Shown here: positions 27,614-36,860 of the stretch, one piece after another
Layout of the letters: each line of letters begins with the position of its first letter
Position numbering within the stretch: position 1 is the first letter of the stretch
Assembly: GCF_021864465.1 (NCBI RefSeq)
Contig: NZ_JAKKUV010000007.1
Coordinates: 104,158 to 168,157 of the forward strand
DNA length: 64,000 bases
Source of the DNA: Hyphobacterium sp. SN044
GTDB taxonomy: Bacteria > Pseudomonadota > Alphaproteobacteria > Caulobacterales > Maricaulaceae
Direction: 5' to 3'
Notes under the pieces: model-generated
Told to the model about the DNA's origin: nothing
Seen by the model: the letters and a program-made list of their open reading frames with translations, nothing else
Database searches by the model: none
Made by a program: the position numbers and the translations under genes

Positions 27614-29391
27614 GCCGCCGCCCCGTCATGCGCGTCCAGCCAGAGGGCCAGCACTCCGACCTGCCACAGCTTCGAGCCGCGCAGCGGCGTGATCTGGCCT
27701 TCCGGATCGGCGAGCAGGGAGTCGACATAGCCGGCCTGAACGAGGCCACGGCCCCGGAAAGCCTCTGACGTCACCGCGTCGCGCACCATGTCGAGATAGG
27801 GGCCCCGCAGATATTTCAGTGCCGGAACCGGGAAATAGCCCTTCGGCCGGTCGATCACTTCATGGGGCAGAATGTCCCGCGCGATCGATTTCAATATGCC
27901 CTTGCCGTTCTCGCGCAGATGGTGCTCCGGCGGACAGCGCGCGGCCAGCTCGATCACCTCGTGATCGAGGAAGGGCACGCGCGCTTCCAGCCCCCAGGCC
28001 ATGGTCATGTTGTCGACCCGCTTCACCGGGTCGTCGACCAGCATGACGTTGGAATCGATCCTGAGCGCCTTGGACAGGGGCCGGTCGGCACCGTCCTGCG
28101 CGAAATGCTCGCGGACATAATCGCCGGCATGGTCGCCGCCCATCCATTGCGGCTGCAGCACCTCCGCCATTTCGGCGTGATCACGGTCGAAGAAATGTTC
28201 GCGATAGGTCGCAAGCGGATCGTTGGCCGTATCCATGGGCGGATACCAGTGATATCCGGCGAAGGCCTCGTCCGCGCCCTGGCCGGACTGGACGACCTTC
28301 ACATGCTTCGAGACCTCCTCCGACAGGAGGTAGAAGCCGACGCAGTCATGGCTCGTCATCGGTTCGGCCATCGCGTCGATCACACGCGGCAGGGCCGGCA
28401 GGGCGCGTTCGGTCGCGACCTCGATCTTGCGGTGGTCGGTCTCGAAACGCTTGGCGACGATGTCGGAATATTCGAACTCGTCGCCCTTCTCCGTGCCCAC
28501 CGTCTCGAATCCGATCGAGAAGGTCTTCAGATCCTTCGCGCCGGCCTCGGCCAGCAGTGCCACGATCATCGAGGAATCGAGCCCGCCCGAAAGCAGCACG
28601 CCGACCGGCACATCGGCGACGAGGCGGCGCTTCACCGACTTCCGCAGCGCCTCGGCGATGCGCGCCTTCCAGTCGTCGAAACCCAGGGCGCGCTCGTCCG
28701 CGGCCGTATTGTAGTCCGGCGTCCAGTAGCGGTGCTGCTTGCGCCGTCCATCGGGTTCGATCTCGAGGATAGTTGCTGGCGGCAGTTTCCTGATGCCGTT
28801 GAACAGGGTTCGCGGTGGCGGCACGACCGCATGGAAGGAGAAATAGTGATTGAGCGCGACCGGATCGATCGACCGGTCGATATCGCCCGCCGCCAGAAGC
28901 GCCGGCAGGGTCGAGGCGAAGCGCAGCCCGCCCGGACGTTCCGCGAGATAGAGCGGCTTGATGCCCAGCCGGTCGCGCATCATCGTCACCCGCCCGCTGT
29001 CACGTTCGGTGATGACCGCGGCGAACATGCCGTTCATGCGCTTGGGCAGGTCATGGCCCCAGGCGTGAAAGCCCTTGAGGATCACCTCGGTGTCGCTGTC
29101 GGAGAAGAAGCGGTAGCCCTTCCCTTCCAGCTCCTTGCGCAATTCGCGGTGATTGTAGATGCAGCCGTTGAAAACGAGGGTCAGACCGAGATCGCTGTCG
29201 ACCATGGGCTGCCGGCCGGCTTCGCTGAGGTCGATGATCTTCAACCGCCGGTGCGCCAGGCCGTGCGGCCCCGCAATGATCAGCCCGTCTCCATCAGGCC
29301 CGCGCGGGGCCAGACGCTGCGCCATCCGGGACAAGACTTCGGGATCGACCCTGTTTCCATTAAAGGACAAGTCACCGGCAATGCCGCACAT
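27610..29391 (-). CDS. asnO: N-acetylglutaminylglutamine amidotransferase (asparagine synthetase family)
   Basis: 593 residues. Cys2 (MCGIAG) is the N-terminal glutaminase nucleophile; the synthetase half has the PP-loop LLSGGLDSS (about 261-269). It amidates the acetylated Gln-Gln dipeptide. First gene of the NAGGN operon. Members of this trio are induced by osmotic stress in Sinorhizobium and Pseudomonas; no stress-sigma promoter could be confidently recognised in the upstream leader, though the 70 bp ahead of the start are notably A/T-rich. Confidence 0.9.
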   Translation of the reverse strand: MCGIAGDLSFNGNRVDPEVLSRMAQRLAPRGPDGDGLIIAGPHGLAHRRLKIIDLSEAGRQPMVDSDLGLTLVFNGCIYNHRELRKELEGKGYRFFSDSDTEVILKGFHAWGHDLPKRMNGMFAAVITERDSGRVTMMRDRLGIKPLYLAERPGGLRFASTLPALLAAGDIDRSIDPVALNHYFSFHAVVPPPRTLFNGIRKLPPATILEIEPDGRRKQHRYWTPDYNTAADERALGFDDWKARIAEALRKSVKRRLVADVPVGVLLSGGLDSSMIVALLAEAGAKDLKTFSIGFETVGTEKGDEFEYSDIVAKRFETDHRKIEVATERALPALPRVIDAMAEPMTSHDCVGFYLLSEEVSKHVKVVQSGQGADEAFAGYHWYPPMDTANDPLATYREHFFDRDHAEMAEVLQPQWMGGDHAGDYVREHFAQDGADRPLSKALRIDSNVMLVDDPVKRVDNMTMAWGLEARVPFLDHEVIELAARCPPEHHLRENGKGILKSIARDILPHEVIDRPKGYFPVPALKYLRGPYLDMVRDAVTSEAFRGRGLVQAGYVDSLLADPEGQITPLRGSKLWQVGVLALWLDAHDGAAA

Positions 29392-29879
29392 GGAGTACTT
29401 CCCTCGCGTCTTGTAGTTATTATTCTGTATTTCAGCCGAATTTCACCGGCGCAGATGGTCTCCGGTTAATATAAGGGCGCAATACGGGTTTCAAGGAAAG
29501 CGGGGCGCTTTCACTCTGCAGCACAATAACTTTCCCCTGCGATCGAGGTTCCCGAACTGATGGGAAAATTTCCTGTTTCGACGCACTTTGACTGCGTTTT
29601 TCCGTTCGGAAGAATTCGATTGCCACGACGTGCTGCACGTGCGAAAAAACAAGTGTTCCGCGCCGCGCGTAGAGGACGGCATTGACCGTTTGCGGCGCGC
29701 GTTGACCGCGCAATTGTCACAGTGATCGTTGCCGTATGAGATGCGCCCCGGTTGTCCGAGAACGGATTTCCGGTGAGGCGCGCCGTCAGGCAGCTGGTCT
29801 ACGCAAGCTTCCTAAATTGAAATTGCCAGCCGCGCCGGGCCGAGCGTCCGCGCGGCGGGCTTGTATATGGAATTTCGAA
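29392..29879. other. Long intergenic region between the divergent asnO-like and DEAD-box helicase genes
   Basis: The region is 488 bp with unusually A/T-rich patches and no convincing gene. It probably holds the NAGGN operon promoter near 29410-29460 and a long 5' leader of the helicase gene. Two TTGACC boxes occur near 29683 and 29703. A minus-strand frame at 29432-29713 has no protein-like features. Long leaders on DEAD-box helicase mRNAs are typical of cold-shock control. Confidence 0.45.
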
Positions 29880-31280
29880 TTGACCGAATTCAGTACGCTG
29901 GGTCTGTCCCAGCCCCTCCTCCGCGCCCTGTCGGACGAGAACTATGTCGAAGCCACCCCGATCCAGTCGAAAGTCGTGCCCGCCATGATGGCTGGCCGCG
30001 ACATTCTCGGCACCGCCCAGACCGGCACCGGCAAGACGGCTGCCTTCGTCCTGCCGCTGCTTCACCGGATTCACGCCGATGCCATGCGCCCCGAGCCGAA
30101 GGGCTGTTCGGCGCTGATCCTGGCGCCGACGCGTGAGCTGGCAAACCAGATCGCCGACTCCGTCCGCACCTATGGCCGCCATACCCGTCCGTCCGTGGCG
30201 ATCGTCATCGGCGGCGCGAAGGCCGGCCAGCAGGTCCGCGCCATGGCCAAGGGCGTCGATATCCTCGTCGCCACGCCGGGCCGCCTGCTTGACCTGATGG
30301 GGTCGGGCGCGATCCGCATCGGCGCGACCTCTTCCGTCGTCCTCGACGAAGCCGACCAGATGCTCGATCTCGGCTTCATGCCGGCGATCCGCCGCATCCT
30401 GGCCGCCCTGCCGAAAGACCGGCAGACGGTCCTGCTCTCGGCGACCATGCCGAAGCAGATCCGGGCGCTGGCCAACGACTTCCTGACCAATCCGGAATCG
30501 ATCGCCGTCGCGCCGGTCTCCCGTCCGATCGAGCGGATCGACCAGTCGGTCATCCATATCGACCGCGGCGGCAAGACCGGCCAGCTGGTTGCGCTGATGC
30601 GCGGCGAGGGCGTCGACCGGGCGATCATCTTTACCCGGACGAAGCGCGGCGCCGACAAGGTCTGCAAAACGCTGCAGACAGCCGGTATCGAGGCGTCGGC
30701 CATCCACGGCAACAAGAGCCAGAACCAGCGCGAGCGCACGCTGAAAGCCTTCCGTTCCGGCCAGGTCCGCGCACTCGTGGCCACCGATATCGCCGCGCGC
30801 GGCATCGACATCGATGACGTCTCGCACGTCATCAATTTCGAGCTGCCGAACGTGCCGGAATCCTATGTCCACCGGATCGGCCGCACCGCGCGGGCCGGAC
30901 GAGCGGGCGTCGCCGTGTCGCTGTGCGATGCGTCGGAACGGCCCTACCTCAAGGATATCGAAAAGCTGATCGGTGCCAGCGTTCCGGTGCGCCAGCGCGA
31001 AGTCCGCCCCGACGACCTGCCGACTCCGGCCGCCGTCGCCGAGGCCGAGCGCGAGGAGCGTCAGCAACGCCCGCAGCGTCCTCACTCCGGTGGCCAATCC
31101 CGCAAGCCGAACCGCAAGCCGCGCCCGTCCGAATCCGGCCGGGATCCGGGCCGCGGTCCGCGCCGCGACCGCAAGGCGGACGAAGCCGGGCTGAAACAGC
31201 TCCTGGCGGAAGCCGAAACCTCGCCCAAGCGCCGCCGTCCGCGCCGTCGCCGGAAGAATTCCGTCCAAGCTGCCTCCTGA
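29880..31280 (+). CDS. DEAD-box ATP-dependent RNA helicase (RhlE-like)
   Basis: 466 residues from a proposed TTG start. All helicase motifs are present: AQTGTGKT (motif I), PTRELA (Ia), DEAD in VLDEADQMLDLGF, SAT (III), HRIGRTARAGR (VI). The C-terminal 80 residues are Arg/Lys/Pro-rich (RRPRRRRKNSVQ), a common RNA-binding tail in RhlE. The TTG at 29880 is inferred because translation then reads (M)TEFSTLGLSQPLLRAL, matching the family's N-terminus, and GGA lies 8-10 bases before it; the only in-frame ATG, 29736, would add a Cys/Arg-rich stretch unlike the family. Unwinds RNA during ribosome assembly or decay. Confidence 0.87.
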   Translation: MTEFSTLGLSQPLLRALSDENYVEATPIQSKVVPAMMAGRDILGTAQTGTGKTAAFVLPLLHRIHADAMRPEPKGCSALILAPTRELANQIADSVRTYGRHTRPSVAIVIGGAKAGQQVRAMAKGVDILVATPGRLLDLMGSGAIRIGATSSVVLDEADQMLDLGFMPAIRRILAALPKDRQTVLLSATMPKQIRALANDFLTNPESIAVAPVSRPIERIDQSVIHIDRGGKTGQLVALMRGEGVDRAIIFTRTKRGADKVCKTLQTAGIEASAIHGNKSQNQRERTLKAFRSGQVRALVATDIAARGIDIDDVSHVINFELPNVPESYVHRIGRTARAGRAGVAVSLCDASERPYLKDIEKLIGASVPVRQREVRPDDLPTPAAVAEAEREERQQRPQRPHSGGQSRKPNRKPRPSESGRDPGRGPRRDRKADEAGLKQLLAEAETSPKRRRPRRRRKNSVQAAS

Positions 31281-31318
31281 GGCTGCAACACACCGCCGTC
31301 CGCGCCGCGTTGGCTGGT

Positions 31319-32731
31319 TCAGCCGGCGCGGCGCCGGTCGGCGTGAGCCTGCAACAGCGCGTGGTAGAGCCGGATATTGCGCACATAGCGCACCGGCTCG
31401 TGTCCGCGCGCATAGCCATGCGGGACGGTGGAATAGAATTCCTGCTGCGTCAGCAGGGGGAAGATCTCGCGGATATCGGTCCAGTCGTCCGGATCCCGGC
31501 CGCTCCGCCGCGCCAGGCGCCGCGCATCGAGCAAATGGCCGTACCCGACATTGTAGGCGGCGAGCGCCATGTAGAGCCGGTCGTCGCCTTCGACACCCTC
31601 GGGCACACGCTCATACATGCGCTCCAGATAGGTCGCGCCGCCCTGGATGGATTGCGCCGGATCGGTGCGGTCGCGCACGCCAAGCTCGCGTGCGGTCGGA
31701 AGCGTCAGCATCATGATGCCGCGCACGCCCGTCGGACTGACCGCATCCCGGTCCCAGTGCGATTCCTGATAGCCTTGCGCCGCCAGCAACAGCCATTCGA
31801 AGGGCCGCGCTCGTGCGGCGCGCTGGAAGAGCGGTTGCAGCGGCGGCAGACGCCGCGAAACGCGGCGGATGAAAGTCGTGACTTCGACATAGTCGAAATC
31901 GTCCGCATGCCCGTACCAGCGCTCGTCGAACTCGGCGAGCAGACCGGTCCGGTGCGCATCGGCGAAGAAGGCGTCTAGCCAGGTCCCGAAGGCGTCGGGG
32001 TCATCTTCGCTTGTCAGCGGTTGCGGCAACACCCAGGCGAAGGTCTGCTCATCGGACAGGCGGAGCGGCGTCGTCAGTTCCGGATGCTCAAGCCGCGCCA
32101 GTGCGATGACATTGGAGTCCGCGACCGTGCAGTCATGCTGGCCGCGCGACACGCGTTCGATCAGGCGCAGAGCGGAGGGTGAAGGCCGGGTCGTATAATC
32201 GATCCCGGCATGCTCGCCCTGCAGCCGGTCGAGCGTCTCCGCATGGCTGGAACCGGCAACGACAACGAGGTCGAGACCGGCGAGATCGCCGCGGTCGGCG
32301 ATCCGCTCCGTATCCGGGTGGCAGACGAGGGTTTCACGAACGGTCTTGTAGGCGGGCCCGAAGGTCAGGCGCGCCCGGCGCGCTTCCGTCACAGTGATGC
32401 CGGCCGCGGCCAGATCCCCCTCGCCGGCCTCGATGGCGGAGAGGAGGCTCTCCAGGTCGTCATGCACGATGAAGCGGACATCGACATCCAGCGCCTCGGC
32501 TGCGGCCTCAGCCAGATCGACCTCATAGCCTTCCGGCCCGTCCGGTCCGCGCTGCCAGGTGGTCGGTGCCTCGGTCGTCAGGACAACGAGTTCGCCTGAG
32601 TCCGTGATCTCGGTGAGGGTGCGCGCTTCCCGTCCTGCATCGCCCCCTTCCCCATCCCCGGAGTCGTTGCACCCCGCCAGCGCCAGAATGGCCAGGGCGG
32701 GGACGGCGCAACGAAGGTCTCGGGGAAACAT
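31319..32731 (-). CDS. mltF: Membrane-bound lytic transglycosylase MltF
   Basis: 470 residues. The N-terminal lipobox LALAGC (Cys near residue 20) marks a lipoprotein; a periplasmic binding-protein-like domain (ITDSGELVVLTTEAPTTW...GYEVDLAEAAAEAL) follows; the C-terminal SLT domain shows the catalytic Glu in AAQGYQESHWDRDAVSPTG and RGIMMLTLPTAREL. MltF cleaves peptidoglycan glycan strands with formation of anhydromuramic ends. ATG 32731 is used because the signal peptide starts there; an in-frame ATG at 32776 adds a Cys/Arg-rich tail. Confidence 0.9.
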   Translation of the reverse strand: MFPRDLRCAVPALAILALAGCNDSGDGEGGDAGREARTLTEITDSGELVVLTTEAPTTWQRGPDGPEGYEVDLAEAAAEALDVDVRFIVHDDLESLLSAIEAGEGDLAAAGITVTEARRARLTFGPAYKTVRETLVCHPDTERIADRGDLAGLDLVVVAGSSHAETLDRLQGEHAGIDYTTRPSPSALRLIERVSRGQHDCTVADSNVIALARLEHPELTTPLRLSDEQTFAWVLPQPLTSEDDPDAFGTWLDAFFADAHRTGLLAEFDERWYGHADDFDYVEVTTFIRRVSRRLPPLQPLFQRAARARPFEWLLLAAQGYQESHWDRDAVSPTGVRGIMMLTLPTARELGVRDRTDPAQSIQGGATYLERMYERVPEGVEGDDRLYMALAAYNVGYGHLLDARRLARRSGRDPDDWTDIREIFPLLTQQEFYSTVPHGYARGHEPVRYVRNIRLYHALLQAHADRRRAG

Positions 32732-32862
32732 GGTTCTGGGAGCGGCTCGCTTTCTGCAGAAGGGATCAGCTTGCATAACGCAAACCCTGCATCCGGAGTT
32801 TCCGATAGCGGAATATTTACGCTCCCCGGTTTAGGTGTTTCTCAACAAGAGGGTGGGGCAAC

Positions 32863-34041
32863 ATGCGTCCGGCTGCAAATCTCTGGATGGTTCTGCTGTT
32901 CGCGGTCGTCGCGTCTTCGGCGGCGGCCATTGTCGCCTATTCCGCCAATTCCGAACGGCAGCACCGCCTCGTTGTCGAGGAGATGACCCGCGACATCACC
33001 GAGCGCGCCAATCGTCAGCGTGCCCTGTTCGAGGATGTCGGCCAGGCCCATTTCGCTGCGCAGCGCACCTTCCTGCGCCGCTACAACGCGCTTCAGGGGC
33101 AGGACGTCACGGCGACGTTCAACCGCCTCTTCCCCCGCCAGTTCGACGGGACCCACCGCAGCCGCGACGATCTGTTCGACGGCGGCGGTCTGGACGCCGG
33201 CGACGACGTGTACGGCATGGGCGCTTTCATTCCGGATGCGGCGGCCATGACCGCTGACCGCCAGCGCATCATCCTTGCGGCCTTCCAGACCGTGCGCCAA
33301 CACGGGGAGGCGCTCCATGCGACCGTCGACAATCTCTACTTCTTCACGCCGTACAACGATCTGATCATGTTCGGCCCGGACCGGGCCGACCGGCTGCAAT
33401 TCTATCGCCGTGAAGCCCCGGCCGATTTCGACTTCCAGGATGAGAGTCTCGCCCGGGTCGTCGGACTGCAGACCAATCCGCGCGGCGTTACCGCCTGTAC
33501 CGCCTTGCGCCGGCTGATCTACGTCACCGACGGCTCGGCGCTGACCACGGGCTGCCACACGCCCGTCCGGGTGAACGGCCGGCATATCGGCGCGTTCGGC
33601 GTCACGATTGCCATGGGGGATTATCTTGCGACGTCTGTGCAGGACGCCGAGCCGCACACCGAGAACATGATCCTGACGCGTGACGGGGATCTGATCGCCC
33701 ACCGCGACCTTGTGGGGGTCGATCCGCTGACCCCGGCGGCGGTGACTGCCGCCGAGGCGTCCGCCCGCTCGGGCGAGTTTGCCCAGCGCATCCGCAATGA
33801 CGGACGGCAGAGCGGCGCCTTCCGGACGTCGGACGGGCGGATTGTCGGCTTTGCCCGGATCGATACGCCGGGCTGGTTTTTCGTCTCGGTGCAGCCCGAC
33901 TGGCTCGCGCACAGCCGGACCTCGCACCTTGCCTTCCTGGTCTTCGTCTGCACCTTCCTCGGCATCCTTGCGCAGTCTGCGCTGGTGGCCGGTGTGATGT
34001 GGTGGCGGTCGCAGCCGCGCCGGGCCGCCTGGGCGGCCTGA
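32863..34041 (+). CDS. Orphan Cache-type sensor protein without output domain
   Basis: 392 residues: N-terminal membrane helix (about 8-25), a large periplasmic domain (26-355) and a second membrane helix near 358-383, then only nine cytoplasmic residues (RRAAWAA end). The periplasmic part has double-Cache features (VDNLYFFTPYNDLIMFGPDR; MILTRDGDLIAHRDL; the closing GFARIDTPGWFFVSVQPDW). Such domains normally feed a histidine kinase, GGDEF or cyclase, but no output domain follows here, and the next gene is on the other strand. It is divergent from mltF, 131 bp apart. Confidence 0.75.
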   Translation: MRPAANLWMVLLFAVVASSAAAIVAYSANSERQHRLVVEEMTRDITERANRQRALFEDVGQAHFAAQRTFLRRYNALQGQDVTATFNRLFPRQFDGTHRSRDDLFDGGGLDAGDDVYGMGAFIPDAAAMTADRQRIILAAFQTVRQHGEALHATVDNLYFFTPYNDLIMFGPDRADRLQFYRREAPADFDFQDESLARVVGLQTNPRGVTACTALRRLIYVTDGSALTTGCHTPVRVNGRHIGAFGVTIAMGDYLATSVQDAEPHTENMILTRDGDLIAHRDLVGVDPLTPAAVTAAEASARSGEFAQRIRNDGRQSGAFRTSDGRIVGFARIDTPGWFFVSVQPDWLAHSRTSHLAFLVFVCTFLGILAQSALVAGVMWWRSQPRRAAWAA

Positions 34042-34053
34042 CGCGGCTCTTCC

Positions 34054-36216
34054 CTAGAAGCTGTAGACGATCGCCGCGCGGAAATTCCGGCCCGGCAGCG
34101 GCACCTGGTCCTTCAGGACGGAGGTGTGCAGGCGGACCTCCTCGTCGGTCAGGTTGCGGCCCTCGAGGATGAAGCGCACGTCGCGCTCGGTGAAGGGCTG
34201 CCAGGTCCAGCGCGCATTGGCCAGGACATAGCTTTGCGTTTTCAGTTCGAAGGCCGCGGTGTCGTTCTGCACATCGGCCCATTCGAGCGAGGCGTGCAGT
34301 TCGTGCGCGCCGCGCTCCGCCGTCACGCCGCCGGCGATGGAGAGCGGCGGGATGAAGGGCAGATTGCCCCCGCCGTCGATCTCGGCGCTCACATACTCGG
34401 CCGTCAGTTCGCCGGACAGGTCCCAGCCGTGCAGCTGTCCCAGTTCGCGTTCGAAGCGGGCCTCGAAACCGGTGAAGGTCGCATCGACGGCGCGGAATTC
34501 GAACACCGGCAATTCGTCGATTTCGGCACCGGTCGGGAACAGGCCGATGAATCCGTCGAAGCCGGCGCGGAAGACCGCGGCTTCGAGATCGCCGCCAAAC
34601 ACCGGCGTGCGGGCCGTGAATTCGAGCGACAAGGCCGTTTCGACATCGAGCGATGCGTCACCGACCTCGTAGGAACTGGTCGCCGGGTGCGGACCGTCGG
34701 CAAACAGTTCGACATCGGTCGGGGCGCGTTCGCTGCGTGACAGCGTCACGGCGAAGAACTGGTCCCGGACCGGCCGGAAGAAGACCGAACCCGACGCGCT
34801 GACCGTCGAGAAGTCGCGGTCGCCCGCCAGAGAGGACAGGTCGCGTTGCTCAAGACGCAGCCCGCCTTCCAGCCCCCAGTCGCCGGCATCCCAGCGCTGT
34901 ACGGTGAAGATGCCCTGATCCTCGGTCACCGAGGCGGGCACGAAGGCCTCGTCGCCCAGCGCGGCGAAGTCGCGCCGGAAGGCCTGGATGCCGACCGCGC
35001 CTTCCCAGGTTCCGGCCCCGAGCGTGACCGGCTCGAACCGGCCCTCGACGCGGCCTTCCCAGCCCTCATTGGTGAACAGCGTTCCGACCGCCCCGCCCTC
35101 GACCTCGGCGTGCTTGTAGTCGGCCATGCCGAGGGAGAAGCGGACGCTGTCGAGCGGCACGCCGCCGGGCAGGTCCACCTCGCCGCGGACGTCCCAGCGG
35201 TTCTGGACCATGTCGATGTAGACGGCCTCTTCCTCGTCGTCTTCGTCCGCGGCGAAGGCGGGAAGAAGATCGTCATGGTGATCTTCCTCGTCATGATGAT
35301 GCGCGTGGCCGGGTACGCCGTACTGGCTCTCCGACGAGCGGTAGGCCACGCCGACAAAGCCCCAGTCCTGTATGAGCGAGACACCGACCGAGGCGCTCTG
35401 CGTGTCGAGCCAGGTATTCTCCACCGTGCCGATCGCTTCTTCCTCGTGATCATGGTCATCATCGTCATCATGCGCGAAACCGGGACGGTTTTCGTCGTCA
35501 TGATGCTCGTCCTCCTCGAGCAGGCGGTAGAGCTCGGATTCGGCATAGCCGGGGATGTCGTAATCCTCGGCGGTGCGGTTCATCACCTCGGCGGTGAAGA
35601 CGAAGGGCCCCGCGCCGATCCGCGCGCGTGCCGCGGCGGTCCGGCCTTCATCGACGCTGGTCGCGCCGAGATAGATCCGGCCGTCCACGAGACCGTCGAC
35701 CGGCGCGTGCGGAATGCGGCCGTCGATCACATTGACCACGCCGCCGATCGCGCCGCCGCCATAGGCGATGGCGGCCGGTCCGCGCAGGATCTCGATCTGC
35801 TCGGCCTCGAGCGCCTCGGACTGGACCGCGTGGTCCGGGCTGGCGGTGGAGGCGTCGATCAGGCCGGTGCCGTTGACCAGCACCATGACCCGGTCAGCGC
35901 CGAGACCCCGGATGACCGGGCGGCTGGCGGCGGGGCCGAAATAGGTGGTCGACACGCCCGGTTCGTGCGCGATCGTGTCGGCCAGCGAACCGGCGAGATT
36001 GTCCTCGATATGGCGCTGGTCGACGACCTCGACCGCGCCGGTCACCTCGTCGGTCGTGGTCCGGAGCACGCTCGACGTGACGATGATCACGTCGCGCTCG
36101 TCGGGCGTTTCGCTGCCGCTCTGGGCGAGCGCGGCGGCCGGGATGAGAAGGGAAAGGCTCGCGCCGGCAAGGAGGACGCGGCGGGCGGAAGCAGGGCGGG
36201 AAGAGGAACGCTTCAT
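34054..36216 (-). CDS. TonB-dependent receptor with His/Asp-rich loops (ZnuD-like, probable zinc uptake)
   Basis: 720 residues. Signal peptide (residues 1-31), plug domain with GVVNVIDGRIPH and IRGLGADRVMVLVNG, then a beta-barrel ending ...FRAAIVYSF with the terminal aromatic. Two extracellular-type inserts are loaded with His, Asp and Glu: about 233-262 (EDEHHDDENRPGFAHDDDDD) and about 299-332 (GHAHHHDEEDHHDD). ZnuD-type zinc receptors show this feature. Metal identity (Zn versus Cu or Ni) is an inference. The DUF2946-like gene upstream is on the same strand, 188 bp away. Confidence 0.86.
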   Translation of the reverse strand: MKRSSSRPASARRVLLAGASLSLLIPAAALAQSGSETPDERDVIIVTSSVLRTTTDEVTGAVEVVDQRHIEDNLAGSLADTIAHEPGVSTTYFGPAASRPVIRGLGADRVMVLVNGTGLIDASTASPDHAVQSEALEAEQIEILRGPAAIAYGGGAIGGVVNVIDGRIPHAPVDGLVDGRIYLGATSVDEGRTAAARARIGAGPFVFTAEVMNRTAEDYDIPGYAESELYRLLEEDEHHDDENRPGFAHDDDDDHDHEEEAIGTVENTWLDTQSASVGVSLIQDWGFVGVAYRSSESQYGVPGHAHHHDEEDHHDDLLPAFAADEDDEEEAVYIDMVQNRWDVRGEVDLPGGVPLDSVRFSLGMADYKHAEVEGGAVGTLFTNEGWEGRVEGRFEPVTLGAGTWEGAVGIQAFRRDFAALGDEAFVPASVTEDQGIFTVQRWDAGDWGLEGGLRLEQRDLSSLAGDRDFSTVSASGSVFFRPVRDQFFAVTLSRSERAPTDVELFADGPHPATSSYEVGDASLDVETALSLEFTARTPVFGGDLEAAVFRAGFDGFIGLFPTGAEIDELPVFEFRAVDATFTGFEARFERELGQLHGWDLSGELTAEYVSAEIDGGGNLPFIPPLSIAGGVTAERGAHELHASLEWADVQNDTAAFELKTQSYVLANARWTWQPFTERDVRFILEGRNLTDEEVRLHTSVLKDQVPLPGRNFRAAIVYSF

Positions 36217-36404
36217 GACATGTGTATCCGGATCTGACGGGTAGACGGCCGGCGCGCCTTGAACGGGCGCAGCCGGAACGGGGTCAAATGACGGATCGGA
36301 TCACCGGATCGCGGACGGGATCACACGGGGGCCGCTGGTCTCTCCAGACGGATTGCGGGCGTGATCCGGGTCCGGCTCGTTTCGGTCAGAGCCGGTCCGT
36401 CAGG

Positions 36405-36800
36405 TCAGATCAGGGATGGGGGTCCGCGGGCGGGCGGGCTCGGCGGGCCGCGCGCGGTAATGGGGCCCAGTTCCGCGCCGGGCAGGGCCGGGGCGTCCGC
36501 AAGCGCGATGCGTACCAGAGCGGCATCGGCCGGGGCCAGTATGCCGCCATGGTGGAAGGGCGCATGGCAGAGCGGGCATTGCGTGTCGTGGCCGGCCGGT
36601 AGCGGAACCGCCGGCTGGCCGTCATCGGCCGCGATATAGACGGCATGCGCCGGGGCGCTGGCGATAAGCACGGGGTCATGGCTGTGCCCGCGCGCCACAC
36701 CGCCCTGAAATGCCATGAACGCAGCCACGACGAGGCCCAGGGCCAGCCGCATCCATGCGGCGGCCGGAACGGGCCGGACTGTCGTGGCGCTGGCCTTCAT
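36405..36800 (-). CDS. DUF2946-like small exported protein
   Basis: 131 residues. The N-terminal hydrophobic segment (LALGLVVAAFMAFQGGVARG) and a central DTQCPLCHAPFHHGG motif resemble the DUF2946 proteins often found beside TonB receptors and copper/zinc genes. The Cys-x-x-Cys-His and His-His suit metal binding. ATG at 36800 is used; an in-frame TTG at 36812 is less likely. It probably shares an operon with the TonB receptor and may be metal-regulated through the site at 36846. Confidence 0.68.
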   Translation of the reverse strand: MKASATTVRPVPAAAWMRLALGLVVAAFMAFQGGVARGHSHDPVLIASAPAHAVYIAADDGQPAVPLPAGHDTQCPLCHAPFHHGGILAPADAALVRIALADAPALPGAELGPITARGPPSPPARGPPSLI

Positions 36801-36845
36801 CACACTCGCCAAACGGTTTCAGACAGCCCTAATATGGGGCGCCTA

Positions 36846-36860
36846 TGTGATAATGTCACG
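36846..36860. promoter_or_regulatory. Candidate Zur-type operator upstream of the DUF2946/TonB receptor genes
   Basis: TGTGATAATGTCACG contains the palindrome GTGA-TAATG-TCAC and agrees at 11 of 15 positions with the proteobacterial Zur consensus TGTTATAATATAACA. It lies 46-60 bp before the first gene of a probable zinc-uptake operon. Confidence 0.35.

Noticed and set aside
27862-29469. 535-codon plus-strand frame opposite asnO-like gene (likewise 26072-27502, 59133-60689 and 34846-36237)
   Set aside because: All lie fully over well-recognised genes of the other strand and have Arg/Gly/Asp-biased translations without domain features.
29432-29713. 93-codon minus-strand frame upstream of the NAGGN operon
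   Set aside because: No ribosome site, no hydrophobic or domain pattern, and it overlaps probable promoter and leader DNA.
36217-36404. Possible cobalamin or glycine riboswitch ahead of the TonB receptor
   Set aside because: GGAGAGACC-like bases occur, but the conserved B12-box or glycine aptamer core could not be drawn; the gap only shows ordinary GC hairpins.
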